A stretch of DNA of 64,000 nucleotides from Ruminococcus bovis (GCF_005601135.1 NZ_CP039381.1:1609941-1673940); one strand, 5' to 3'; positions 27,667 through 37,910 are shown, counted from the first letter of the stretch. Translations and numbers: made by a program. Notes: generated from the letters alone by a model not told the origin.

Positions 27667-30600
27667 ATGAGTTATGGTTTAGGTATTGATTGTGGAATTG
27701 CTTCAGTAGGTAGTGGAACTGTTCTTTTGAACGAAAAAGAAGAACCTTACAAAATCGATTTTATGGGTGTAAGAACTTTTGATAAAGCTGAAACCGGTAC
27801 CGGAAAATCATTAGCTGCTGAAAGAAGAACATTTAGAGGATCTAGGAGAACTCACCGAAGAAAGACTCACAGAAAAGATAGAATCAAAAAACTTATTTGT
27901 GATACTATGAATGTAGATTTTAAGTACATTCAATCTATCTATGAAAGAAAGAATTTATCAGATATTTATGAGATTAGATATGAAGCATTGAATAGAAAAT
28001 TAACAAAAGATGAGTTTATTCGATTATTGATTCATTTATCACAGAGAAGAGGTTTTAAGTCTAACAGAAAGATTGATGCAAAAAATAAAAATTCTGATGA
28101 TGGCAAGATGCTTAAAGAAATTGAAAAGAATAAGTCAATTTTTACAGATAACGGTTATCGTACGATAGGTGAAATGTTATTTAAAAATGAAAAGTTTATT
28201 CAAAGAAAAAGAAATAAATCAGACTATTCTATGACTTTCTTAAGAGTTGATTATGAAAATGAAATTAAAGTGATATTTAATCAACAGAGAAAATTCAATA
28301 ATCAACATGCAACGGAATCCTTTGAAAACGAATATCTAAAAATCTATTTGTCACAAAGAAATTTTGATGACGGACCGGATGAAAGTAGCCCATACGGTGG
28401 AAATCTAATTGGAAAAATGGTGAAGAATTGTACATTTGAACCTACTTTAAAGGCAGCCCCAAAAGCATCATATTCGTTTGAGTATTCAAACTTGTTAACT
28501 AAGGTCAATAGTATGAAAATTTTATACAATGGAAATAGGAGACCGTTAACTAAGGAAGAAAGAGAAAAAGTTGTTAATTTAGCTTTTAAAAAGAATAAGA
28601 TAACCTATTCTTCTATTAGAACAGAATTAGGTTTATCTAATGAAGAATTTTTCAACATTTCATATAATTCAAAAGATTATACTGAAACTGAAAAGAAAAC
28701 AAAGTTTAGTTACTTAACTGCTTATTATGAATTTAAAAAAGCATATGGATCTTCATATTTAGAGTGGAGTGTTGAGAAGAAAAATACTTTAGCAACGATA
28801 CTTACACTTCACAAAAACGACTCAAAAATTATCGAGGAAATGAAAGAAAAGAATTTCTTGGAAGATGAAATTAATGTTGCTCTTACAATACCATCATTTA
28901 CAAAGTTTGGAAATCTTTCTATTGCTGTCTTAAATAAAATGATTCCATATCTTGAAGATGGAATGTTGTACAATGAAGCTATTACTGCATTGGGTTATAA
29001 CTTTAAAGATGATGATAAGTGTCAGCAAATGTATTTACCATCAAATCCAAAAGATGCTCCAGAACTTGATGAAATAAGAAATCCTGTAGTTAGACGAACA
29101 GTTTCTCAAACTATAAAGGTTATTAATTCTATTATTAGAGAAAAGGGTGAAAGTCCAACATACATCAATATTGAACTAGCTAGGGAACTTGCAAAGAGTT
29201 ATAAGGAAAGAAAAAATATTGAGAGTAATCAAAAATCAAATAGGGAGAAAAATGAGAAAAGTTTTGAAGAATTAAAAAAATTGGGAGTTGTTAAACCTAC
29301 TGCTTTTGATTTAGTGAAATATAAATTGTGGAAAGAACAAGATGGAATATGTGTTTATTCACAAAAACCACTAAAAATAGAAAAACTATTTTCAGAAGGT
29401 TATGCTGAGGTGGATCATATTGTTCCTTATAGTATTTCTTTTGATGATTCTTATTCAAACAAAGTTCTTGTGCATACCAATGAAAATCAAAATAAAGGCA
29501 ACAGAATACCTCTTAATTATTTGAGTGGTAAAGAAAGAGATGAGTTTATAGTTTGGGTGAAGAATTCTCATCTTAGCTTTAGAAAAAAGCAGAATCTTCT
29601 TAAAGAAAAAATTTCGGAAGACGATTTTGATGGATTTAAGAATAGAAATTTAAAGGATACACAATATCTTTCAAGATTTCTTTTGAAGTTTATTAAGAAA
29701 TACCTTAAATTTGCACCAAGTTCTACTAACAGAAAGGAAACGGTAATAGCAGTGAATGGTGCAATAACTTCTTACATTCGTAAAAGATGGGGTATTGAAA
29801 AAATCCGTGCAAATGGTGATGCTCATCATGCTACGGATGCAATAGTTATTGCGTGCGTTACCAAGTCAATGATAAAGAGAATCTCAGAGTATTCTAAATA
29901 TAAGGAAACTCTGTATATCAAGAACAACAATGAAACATTAGATGTTGATAAAATAACTGGTGAAGTGAAAAATTATTTTCCTATGCCATACAAGTGGTTT
30001 AGAACAGAGCTTGATATTAGATGTTCTAAAAATCCAGAGAGACTTTTAGCATCTAATCCTATACCTACTTATGCAAGAGACGAAAAGGTTAAACCAATCT
30101 TCGTATCAAGAATGGTTAATAGAAAAGTAACTGGACCGGCTCATCAAGATACATTAAGAAGAATGGTTGTAGAAAATGGTCAAAAATATGAAGTTGTTAA
30201 AACTGATTTGAATAAATTAAGTTTAGATAACAATAACGAAATTGCTAATTATTACAATCCTGATGATGATAGATTATTATATGATGCATTAAAGAATCAT
30301 TTAATAAAATTTAAAGAAATGCATAAGGAAGAGAATGGCAAAAAGAAGGTAGAAGATGCTTTTACCGAACCTTTCTATAAGCCAAAAAGTGATGGTTCTA
30401 AGGGTCCACTTGTAAAGTCAGTGAAAATTATCAAGAAAATTACTTCATCAGTTACATTAAATAATAACACTACTATAGCTAAAAATGGTGATATGATAAG
30501 GACTGATGTGTTTCGTACGGAAGACGGATATTATTTAGTGCCAATTTATGTTGCTGATACAGTAAAAAATGAATTGCCTCATAAAGCGATAGTTCAAGGT

Positions 30601-30927
30601 GGAGAATGGAAAGCTATGAATGATGAAGACTTTTTATTTTCTCTGTACAGAAATGATTTAATTAAAATTAAGTCAAACAGTGATGTGACATTTTCATTAA
30701 TGAATGAAAGTAGCAGTTTGCCTAAAACAGAATCCCTACGAGAGGAATTTGTGTATTTTAAAGGAACTAGTATTAATACAGCTTCTATAAGGGTTGTTAC
30801 TCATGACAATTGTTACATCAAAAAAAGCTTAGGAGTGAAAAACCTTCAGTCTTTAGAAAAATACCAAGTTGATGTTTTGGGGAATGTTTCGAAAGTTAAA
30901 AAAGAAAAACGAATAGGTTTTAGATGA
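27667..30927 (+). CDS. cas9: Cas9, type II-C RNA-guided endonuclease
   Basis: A 1,086-residue protein with all catalytic parts. RuvC-I YGLGIDCGIASVG with Asp8; Arg-rich bridge helix RTFRGSRRTHRRKTHRK (about 54-70); RuvC-II YINIELAREL with Glu503; HNH AEVDHIVPYSISFDDSYSNK with Asp583/His584; RuvC-III DAHHATDAIVIA with His720/His721 and Asp724. The C-terminal part is the PAM-interacting region. ATG 27667 has AGGAGG 6 bases upstream; an ORF extension to 27643 is not needed. The length and a cas9-cas1-cas2 operon without csn2 or cas4 give subtype II-C. All nuclease residues are present, so it is probably active. The PAM cannot be read from the sequence. Confidence 0.97.
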   Translation: MSYGLGIDCGIASVGSGTVLLNEKEEPYKIDFMGVRTFDKAETGTGKSLAAERRTFRGSRRTHRRKTHRKDRIKKLICDTMNVDFKYIQSIYERKNLSDIYEIRYEALNRKLTKDEFIRLLIHLSQRRGFKSNRKIDAKNKNSDDGKMLKEIEKNKSIFTDNGYRTIGEMLFKNEKFIQRKRNKSDYSMTFLRVDYENEIKVIFNQQRKFNNQHATESFENEYLKIYLSQRNFDDGPDESSPYGGNLIGKMVKNCTFEPTLKAAPKASYSFEYSNLLTKVNSMKILYNGNRRPLTKEEREKVVNLAFKKNKITYSSIRTELGLSNEEFFNISYNSKDYTETEKKTKFSYLTAYYEFKKAYGSSYLEWSVEKKNTLATILTLHKNDSKIIEEMKEKNFLEDEINVALTIPSFTKFGNLSIAVLNKMIPYLEDGMLYNEAITALGYNFKDDDKCQQMYLPSNPKDAPELDEIRNPVVRRTVSQTIKVINSIIREKGESPTYINIELARELAKSYKERKNIESNQKSNREKNEKSFEELKKLGVVKPTAFDLVKYKLWKEQDGICVYSQKPLKIEKLFSEGYAEVDHIVPYSISFDDSYSNKVLVHTNENQNKGNRIPLNYLSGKERDEFIVWVKNSHLSFRKKQNLLKEKISEDDFDGFKNRNLKDTQYLSRFLLKFIKKYLKFAPSSTNRKETVIAVNGAITSYIRKRWGIEKIRANGDAHHATDAIVIACVTKSMIKRISEYSKYKETLYIKNNNETLDVDKITGEVKNYFPMPYKWFRTELDIRCSKNPERLLASNPIPTYARDEKVKPIFVSRMVNRKVTGPAHQDTLRRMVVENGQKYEVVKTDLNKLSLDNNNEIANYYNPDDDRLLYDALKNHLIKFKEMHKEENGKKKVEDAFTEPFYKPKSDGSKGPLVKSVKIIKKITSSVTLNNNTTIAKNGDMIRTDVFRTEDGYYLVPIYVADTVKNELPHKAIVQGGEWKAMNDEDFLFSLYRNDLIKIKSNSDVTFSLMNESSSLPKTESLREEFVYFKGTSINTASIRVVTHDNCYIKKSLGVKNLQSLEKYQVDVLGNVSKVKKEKRIGFR

Positions 30928-31820
30928 TGGGATATAGGGTAATTTTTCTTACAAATCCAGCAAGATTATATGTAAAAAATCAACAACTTGTAATAGATAA
31001 TGGTGATGTTTTTAAAGTTCCATTAGAAGATATTGAATGCATTGCTATTGATTCTATGCAAATATCAATGAATTCATATTTGTTGTCAAGACTATCTGAA
31101 TATGCTATTACTTTGTATGTAACTGACAAAACACATCACCCTTGTGGAACTTTTCTTCCGCTATTGAGACATTCAAAACATCTATCAGTGCTAAAAAATC
31201 AGTTAGAAATGACTTTACCTAATAAGAAAAAGCTATGGAAACAAATTGTTTGTCAAAAAATAGAAAATCAAGCAACTGTTTTAAAATTGTGCGGTATAGA
31301 TGAGTGGAAAAGCATAGATGTTTTGAAAAATATGGTTAAGTCTGGTGATCCGGATAATATGGAGGCAGTAGCAGCTTCAAAATATTTTAAGTTATTGTTT
31401 GGTAAAAATTATACCCGAACTCAAGATAACTTTATAAACCCAAAACTTAACTATGGTTATTCTATTTTGAGAAGTACAATATCAAAGTATCTTATAGTAT
31501 ATGGATATGAACCTTCACTAGGTATTTTTCATAAGAGTAATCTAAATAGCTTTAATCTGTCAGATGATATCATTGAGCCATTTAGACCAATAGTAGATTT
31601 GTATGTAAAAAAATTTGCTTTGAAAGATGAAATAGATACACATACGAAGGCTTCTCTGGTGAATCTATTAAATTGTGATTTAATAATAGACAATAAATTG
31701 TTTGCTTGTGCAAAAGCTATTGAACTAACAATAAAAAGTTTATCTAGTTGGTATAATGATAAGAATAAATCTTTATTATTGCCACAGATTATTGATTTGG
31801 AACAACATACATATGAATAA
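30924..31820 (+). CDS. cas1: Cas1 integrase, type II
   Basis: A 298-residue protein with the type II Cas1 plan: N-terminal beta domain (VIFLTNPARLYVKNQQLVI), then the helical catalytic domain with EAVAASKYF (metal-binding Glu), LGIFHKSNLNSFNLSDD (His) and EPFRPIVD (acidic residues). The start ATG overlaps the cas9 stop (ATGA), indicating coupling. With Cas2 it inserts new spacers at the leader end of the array. Confidence 0.95.
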   Translation: MMGYRVIFLTNPARLYVKNQQLVIDNGDVFKVPLEDIECIAIDSMQISMNSYLLSRLSEYAITLYVTDKTHHPCGTFLPLLRHSKHLSVLKNQLEMTLPNKKKLWKQIVCQKIENQATVLKLCGIDEWKSIDVLKNMVKSGDPDNMEAVAASKYFKLLFGKNYTRTQDNFINPKLNYGYSILRSTISKYLIVYGYEPSLGIFHKSNLNSFNLSDDIIEPFRPIVDLYVKKFALKDEIDTHTKASLVNLLNCDLIIDNKLFACAKAIELTIKSLSSWYNDKNKSLLLPQIIDLEQHTYE

Positions 31821-32133
31821 ATTTATGAGAATAATTGTATTTTTTGATTTACCTGTAAAAACAAAAAGACAGAGAACGGTTGCAACAAGATTTAGAAATT
31901 TTCTACTAAAAGATGGTTTTTTTATGGTGCAGTTTTCTGTGTATGCAAGAATTTGTAATGGCGTTGATGATGTTGAGAAACATAAATCAAGAATTAGAGA
32001 TAATACTCCGGAAAATGGTTCTGTACGAATGTTAGTGATAACTGAAAAACAGTATGAAAGAATGGAAATTCTTATAGGTGATCTTGTAAATGAAGAAAAA
32101 CAACAAGTATTTGAACAACTTTCTATTTTTTGA
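31813..32133 (+). CDS. cas2: Cas2 adaptation protein
   Basis: A 106-residue protein. MRIIVFFDLPV carries the conserved Asp after the first beta strand, followed by KTKRQRTVATRFRNFL and the C-terminal MLVITEKQYERM strand typical of Cas2. ATG 31813 overlaps the cas1 end; a second ATG at 31825 fits the usual Cas2 start just as well, and neither has a clear ribosome site. The last protein gene before the array. Confidence 0.93.
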   Translation: MNKFMRIIVFFDLPVKTKRQRTVATRFRNFLLKDGFFMVQFSVYARICNGVDDVEKHKSRIRDNTPENGSVRMLVITEKQYERMEILIGDLVNEEKQQVFEQLSIF

Positions 32134-32233
32134 TTTTTCTTGAGTTTCTGATTGTATTACTGTTAAAAATAATAATTTTTGCGCAAAGAAAACTCCCATA
32201 AACTTAGTGTTTATGGGAGTTTCTTTAGTCCCT
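32134..32233. promoter_or_regulatory. CRISPR leader region with bidirectional terminator
   Basis: A 100-bp AT-rich stretch between cas2 and the first repeat. It contains a perfect 14-bp stem (32190-32203 / 32209-32222, AAACTCCCATAAAC) with T-rich flanks on both strands, able to end both the cas mRNA and crRNA transcripts coming from the array on the - strand. The intact repeats are on this side and the degenerate ones on the far side, so new spacers are probably added here. Confidence 0.6.
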
Positions 32234-34098
32234 ATTATATCATACCAAGAATAATTAGGGAACTATAACAGGTTTGCTATTGCAGTTTTATAAGTGTTAA
32301 TTATATCATACCAAGAATAATTAGGGAACTATAACCCAGGCCTGAATGGGTATAGGATGGCTCGAATTATATCATACCAAGAATAATTAGGGAACTATAA
32401 CCCGTATCATCTGAATAATCAGTAGGTACTTATTATATCATACCAAGAATAATTAGGGAACTATAACAATAAATACATAGCAAGTTTTTGTCAATGCATT
32501 ATATCATACCAAGAATAATTAGGGAACTATAACTCTTTGCAATTGGAGAAGAGAAAGAAAACTATTATATCATACCAAGAATAATTAGGGAACTATAACG
32601 GAGAACTTTTTTTACTTTTTAAATTGTAAATTATATCATACCAAGAATAATTAGGGAACTATAACCTATGTCGATTAATTAGATATACTCATCCAATTAT
32701 ATCATACCAAGAATAATTAGGGAACTATAACTTGAGTGAAGCTAACCTTGAATGGGTTTGCATTATATCATACCAAGAATAATTAGGGAACTATAACACA
32801 GAATCAAACATTGCTGTCCATCCCTTTATTATATCATACCAAGAATAATTAGGGAACTATAACTTGAATGAGAACAACCTTGAATGGGTTTGCATTATAT
32901 CATACCAAGAATAATTAGGGAACTATAACCGCTTCCGCATAAAGGGCATTTATACATATATTATATCATACCAAGAATAATTAGGGAACTATAACTGTTA
33001 ATGATAGACGAGGCAACGCAGATAAATTATATCATACCAAGAATAATTAGGGAACTATAACTACTGACCGTATGACAAGTTAGTACCGTTAATTATATCA
33101 TACCAAGAATAATTAGGGAACTATAACTGAATTGTCTTATAATCTATCTGGTGAACTATTATATCATACCAAGAATAATTAGGGAACTATAACATTAGAA
33201 CAACGAAAAATGAAATTTAGCTTATTATATCATACCAAGAATAATTAGGGAACTATAACTACTCTTGCAGACATACATTCTCTGACTTAATTATATCATA
33301 CCAAGAATAATTAGGGAACTATAACTTTCAAAGGTTACAAAGTCAATATCCTTGCATTATATCATACCAAGAATAATTAGGGAACTATAACGATATATCA
33401 TCAGATATTAATAGTATTGTAATTATATCATACCAAGAATAATTAGGGAACTATAACTTGGTAAAGCACACTTCTTTATCGTCAATGATTATATCATACC
33501 AAGAATAATTAGGGAACTATAACACAACTGCAATTTTTAACGAGCTAACCCAAATTATATCATACCAAGAATAATTAGGGAACTATAACAGGACAAGTTA
33601 CTTGTCTTGTTTTTATATTATTATATCATACCAAGAATAATTAGGGAACTATAACAATAAATAATTGTATAAATCAAGAGATTAAATTATATCATACCAA
33701 GAATAATTAGGGAACTATAACGCACAAATTGCACTAAATAACAGAGAAACAATTATATCATACCAAGAATAATTAGGGAACTATAACCATTTTGTTTTAG
33801 TGCTCATAGCTACTTATATTATATCATACCAAGAATAATTAGGGAACTATAACAGTTTACAACACGGAATTAGAAGTAAAAAGATTATATCATACCAAGA
33901 ATAATTAGGGAACTATAACCCACACAATCGAAGATATACAGAAAGCAAAATTATATCATACCAAGAATAATTAGGGAACTATAACGTGGACCGACTTCCT
34001 TCAATGTTGTTAAGGATTATATCATACCAAGAATAATTAGAGAACTATAACATAATAACATCAATGCTATTTAACAATGTTATTATATCATACCAATA
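32234..34098 (-). CRISPR. Type II-C CRISPR array, 28 intact repeats plus one degenerate repeat, 28 spacers
   Basis: The 36-bp repeat recurs every 66 bp from 32234 to 34016, so all spacers are 30 bp. On the + strand it begins ATTATATCATACC and ends GGGAACTATAAC. Read on the - strand it begins GTTATAG, the usual type II 5' end, and pairs with the + strand tracrRNA, so crRNAs come from the - strand. In that direction the repeat's last nine bases, TGATATAAT, form an extended -10 box. The copy at 34016 has one G-to-A change, and the unit at 34082 keeps only the first 15 bases; both mark the right end as the old, leader-distal end. Confidence 0.98.
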
Positions 34099-34163
34099 AC
34101 AATAACCAAAGTCCCCAATATGGGACTTATCTATTATAAAACACTATAATTTTTCTTTTTCTA

Positions 34164-34193
34164 TTGTGTTTCTAAAAATAAGTATGATATAAT
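34164..34193 (+). promoter_or_regulatory. Promoter of the TPR-GmrSD gene
   Basis: TTGTGT (34164-34169), 18-bp spacer, TATAAT (34188-34193) preceded by TG, giving an extended -10. A small GTCCC/GGGAC hairpin (34111-34126) lies between the array and this promoter. Confidence 0.55.
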
Positions 34194-34263
34194 GCATAAT
34201 ATACAGAAACAAATAATAATAACTAATTATTTTATATAAATTTAATTATTTAAGGAGGATATT

Positions 34264-37047
34264 ATGGATTATCAAGAAATTATGAGAGATATTGCAAGTG
34301 GTTTAACCGGTGAAAATGAAAAAGATATACAGTACTTAATGGAACAAATGGAAAAGTACAAAGACCATGAACTTGGAAAAGAGATTATCAGGGCTTGTGG
34401 TAGGCTGATAAGTGGAATGTTGCCTGAAGAAAAGGTCAATGAATTAGCTAATGCTTTTGAAAAAGATAATGCAGAAATCGAAAATGAACTTGATGATTTG
34501 TTTTCTACTCTACAATCAGGTGATTATAATTTAGCACTTGGAAAAGTAGAAAAATTAGTGGAAAAGGCTGAAGAATTAATTTCTGCCGGTATGTATCAGA
34601 ATGATTCAGTCAGCGATTATTTTTGTTTCATTAACCCTATGCAAGAATTACTTTATGGTTATAGACACAGAGATAGCAAGAAAGATATTAGACTATCTAA
34701 TTTTCCGTTTGCTACAATATATTTCTTCTATGGAAATATATTGTTTGAACTGGGTCGTTATACAGAAGCAAATGTTGCCCTTGAAAAAGCAAAAAGATGG
34801 AATCCTATGGATGCCGATATTGCCTTTGAATATGCAGAAACATACAAGGCTATGGGTGATATTGAAACATTCTTGGATTACACAATTGAAATTTTCAATT
34901 TTGCTTATAAATCTGAGGATTTAGCCCGTTGTTATAGAAATCTTGGTTATTACTTTATAGAAAAGAAAATGTGGCAAGAGGCTATTGCTTGTGAAGATTA
35001 TAGTTTGAATTTTGATTCTAATACTGATGCAGCTTATGGTGAGTTGTTTTATATTGAACAAACCACACATTTGGAAATAAAACCTGCACCTATTGAAACA
35101 ATGAAGAAGTTTAGTAGGAAATATGGCTTTCCATTAGAGCCTAATGAGGATGTTGTAGGATTAGCTATAGCTTATGGCGAGAATAGTGCAGAAAATGGCA
35201 ATGATGAATTTGCAAAATATTTTCTTAATATTGCCTATGACTTAACCCACTTTGATGAAGTGAAACAACTACTTGATGAATTAGAAAGGAAAGATATAGA
35301 AAGTAAAACAGAAACTTTAGCAGATGTTTTATGTAGTTCAAAAAATTTTATAATCCCGGCATATCAAAGACCTTATGAATGGGGAGAGAAAGAAATTAAT
35401 GAACTTACTAATACTATTTATGCAAAGTTTTGTGATTATTTAGAGAATGAAGAAAATGTTCAATTCTTAATGTTTGGTATTTTACAATTTGGAAAAATTG
35501 AAAATCATTCTCTTAGCATTATTGATGGTCACCAAAGAATAACTACCTTTTACATATTGAAAAGTATATTAGCAGAAAGGTTAGGTGAAGAGAATAATTT
35601 GCCTAAGGTGATGAATCAAATCAATAATGCTGATATAGTTAAAGCTATCAATGATAAATCTACAAATTATGGGAAAAATAAAGAACTTTTAGATAAGTTT
35701 GTGTCCGGTATTGAAAAGAAAAATTTAGAGAGTTTTCAAGATTTTATAAATAAAAAAATTCTCTTTGTTTCAATTTTTGTAAGTGAAACTGCATCTATTT
35801 CTACATTATTAGAAATTTTCGATTCTATCAACACAACAGGTCTAAAGCTAGATGTTAAGGATATTTTCAAGATAAAATTTTGTGATTATATTTGCAAAAA
35901 TAGCAGTGATAAAAATAGTACCCTAAAAAAGATTAATGATGCTTATCAACAAGTTAATTCTTTGGAAGAAAATTATTCTGTTAATGAAAATGTATTGCTT
36001 GATACATTTAGGTTTTATCTAATTTCAAAAACCAATAAAAGCGGTGATTGCCTTAGAATGAGCAACAATAAATTCTTTTTTGATGAAAAAGGATTTTTCA
36101 ATTCACCATTACCTGATGAACTTGTTAATGTGGATTTGCTGAAAGTTTTTGAGGATATTTCTGCTTGTATTCTTGAAACACAAAATTATCTTATGAATAC
36201 CAGAGATAAAAATAGTGGTAATTTAATTAATGGTTGTTCAAGAGAATTACTAGGAATAAGTGGTTATGGCAACTTAAAAAATATGTATTTTTATCTTGTA
36301 TTTATTCAGTGTATAAATGGTAAAAAGATAGATAATACAGTAATTGATAATACAGTAATCGATAATGCAGAACAGTTGACAAAATTACTATGGCAATACT
36401 GTTCATTATACAGTGCCTCATATTCAAGAATTGTCTATCGTGTATTTACAAATATTAAGGAGATTTATTTTAGTGAAAACAATAACCCTTATAACAATAT
36501 TGAAGAAGTAAAAGATGATTTGATTAAAACTTTAGAAAAAGAAAATTTTGATTTTGTCGGTTTTAAGAATGTACTTGATAAATCGGTATTTGATAATCGT
36601 ACAAAAAATCTGTTTCTTTCACTTAGTTACATTGATGATTGTAAAAGTACTAACGAAACTATTTATAATGTGAAAAATACAATTTTCTATTCTTCAAATC
36701 AAGAACCTAAAAAAGCACTTGATATTGAACATATACTTTCACATTCATTGTATAGTGATAATGAGTATGTGGATAGTTTAGGAAACTTAATGTTCCTTGA
36801 AAGAACTATAAATAGACAATTAGGTGCTAAAACTAAAAATTTAAATGAGGTCAATAAACAGAAAGATATAGAAACTAAATTAGAATTTTATAAGAAAAGC
36901 ACCTTGCAATCTGTTGAGAATTTTCTTAACAATTATGATAAAAGCCATAACATAGAAAATTACATAGCAGATAGAAATATCGCTAAAACAGAATTCCTAA
37001 AAAATCTATATGGTGAATTCTATGAAGTAATAGATAAAAAGTCGTAA
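34264..37047 (+). CDS. TPR-DUF262-DUF1524 fusion, GmrSD/Type IV restriction-like
   Basis: A 927-residue protein. The N-terminal 340 residues are helical repeats of TPR character (pattern ..A...LG.Y.EA...LEKAKRWNP). A DUF262 domain follows: IPAYQRPYEWGEKEI at about residue 364 and IIDGHQRITT at about 421. The C-terminus is DUF1524 with DIEHILSHS at about 820 and SLGNLMFLE, an HNH-type nuclease motif. DUF262+DUF1524 is the GmrS/GmrD architecture of modification-dependent restriction enzymes and related anti-phage proteins. AAGGAGG precedes the ATG. A 15-bp triplication (36330-36375) adds an IDNTVIDNTVIDN linker. The TPR module is unusual here and may sense a partner. Confidence 0.82.
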   Translation: MDYQEIMRDIASGLTGENEKDIQYLMEQMEKYKDHELGKEIIRACGRLISGMLPEEKVNELANAFEKDNAEIENELDDLFSTLQSGDYNLALGKVEKLVEKAEELISAGMYQNDSVSDYFCFINPMQELLYGYRHRDSKKDIRLSNFPFATIYFFYGNILFELGRYTEANVALEKAKRWNPMDADIAFEYAETYKAMGDIETFLDYTIEIFNFAYKSEDLARCYRNLGYYFIEKKMWQEAIACEDYSLNFDSNTDAAYGELFYIEQTTHLEIKPAPIETMKKFSRKYGFPLEPNEDVVGLAIAYGENSAENGNDEFAKYFLNIAYDLTHFDEVKQLLDELERKDIESKTETLADVLCSSKNFIIPAYQRPYEWGEKEINELTNTIYAKFCDYLENEENVQFLMFGILQFGKIENHSLSIIDGHQRITTFYILKSILAERLGEENNLPKVMNQINNADIVKAINDKSTNYGKNKELLDKFVSGIEKKNLESFQDFINKKILFVSIFVSETASISTLLEIFDSINTTGLKLDVKDIFKIKFCDYICKNSSDKNSTLKKINDAYQQVNSLEENYSVNENVLLDTFRFYLISKTNKSGDCLRMSNNKFFFDEKGFFNSPLPDELVNVDLLKVFEDISACILETQNYLMNTRDKNSGNLINGCSRELLGISGYGNLKNMYFYLVFIQCINGKKIDNTVIDNTVIDNAEQLTKLLWQYCSLYSASYSRIVYRVFTNIKEIYFSENNNPYNNIEEVKDDLIKTLEKENFDFVGFKNVLDKSVFDNRTKNLFLSLSYIDDCKSTNETIYNVKNTIFYSSNQEPKKALDIEHILSHSLYSDNEYVDSLGNLMFLERTINRQLGAKTKNLNEVNKQKDIETKLEFYKKSTLQSVENFLNNYDKSHNIENYIADRNIAKTEFLKNLYGEFYEVIDKKS

Positions 37048-37076
37048 ATCAAAATACAGTAATGCTAAATAAAAAA

Positions 37077-37110
37077 TGGCCTGTGAGTTTTACCCACAGG
37101 TCATTTTTAT
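37077..37110. terminator. Bidirectional terminator between convergent genes
   Basis: Stem TGGCCTGTG/CACAGGTCA (one G-U pair) with A-run left and T-run right. Confidence 0.75.
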
Positions 37111-37790
37111 AGTTCAAGATATTCAATACAATTTTCTTTGGCAAATTTATTTCCATAGGAATTTTTAGGAGCAAGGATAGTTAAATTTTCACTGCAACCG
37201 GCAAATGCTTTTTTACTGATATACTTAACATTTTCAGAGATAGAAACACTTTCAAGGCTTTTGCAATTTATAAATGCGTATTCACTGATTTTTTCAACAC
37301 TGTTTGGGATAATGATAGATTTTATATTGCTACAACCTATAAATGCGAAACTTTCAATTACCATTATACCATTAGGAATAGCAATGGTTTTAAGGTGTTT
37401 ACATCTGTCAAAGGCGTAGGGACTAATATATTTTACTGACTTAGGAATTATGGCATTTTCACTTTTACCTCTGTATTTTATTAGATATTTATTGCTTGAA
37501 ATAACAAAGTCATCATTGTTGTCTCTGTACCATTTTGTATTATCAAAAGCATCATGACCAATAAAAGTAACACTGTCAGGGATAACTATATTATCAAGAT
37601 TAGTACAAAATCTAAAAGCAGAAAAACCTATTATTTTAACAGTATCAGGAATGGTAATGTGCTGAAGGTTAGGGCAATTATAAAATGCACAACATTCTAT
37701 TTCTTCTGTTCCATAGGGTATATCAATGCTGACAATATCATACCTGTCAAGATACTGAAAAGACTTTATCTTTTTAATATTATTTTCCAT
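37107..37790 (-). CDS. Intracellular BspA-like leucine-rich repeat protein
   Basis: A 227-residue protein made almost entirely of LRR_5 repeats (IPD.V..IG..AF..C..L..I.IP). Unlike the BspA-like protein at 9998 it has no signal peptide (starts MENNIKKIKSFQYLDRYDIV), so it is probably cytoplasmic. Its converging neighbour is the TPR-GmrSD gene and it diverges from the WYL regulator. The role is unknown; such repeats usually mediate protein binding. Confidence 0.8.
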   Translation of the reverse strand: MENNIKKIKSFQYLDRYDIVSIDIPYGTEEIECCAFYNCPNLQHITIPDTVKIIGFSAFRFCTNLDNIVIPDSVTFIGHDAFDNTKWYRDNNDDFVISSNKYLIKYRGKSENAIIPKSVKYISPYAFDRCKHLKTIAIPNGIMVIESFAFIGCSNIKSIIIPNSVEKISEYAFINCKSLESVSISENVKYISKKAFAGCSENLTILAPKNSYGNKFAKENCIEYLEL

Positions 37791-37910
37791 ATTACAAATC
37801 CTCCTTGTGTGTTGGCTATATTATACAAAATCCTATGTTCCTTTTTTATCACATATAATATTGTCAATTTGATAGTGTAATGATAAAATATTTATATATG
37901 AGGTGATTTT

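Noticed and set aside
30924..32133. csn2 or cas4 gene
   Set aside because: Looked for after cas2 and before cas9; none present, which is why II-C is called rather than II-A or II-B.
32270..34081. Self-targeting spacers against genes in this window
   Set aside because: By eye no spacer matches another part of the window; a full search could not be run.
34601..34924. 107-codon + ORF inside the TPR-GmrSD gene
   Set aside because: Shadow frame inside a clearly real gene.
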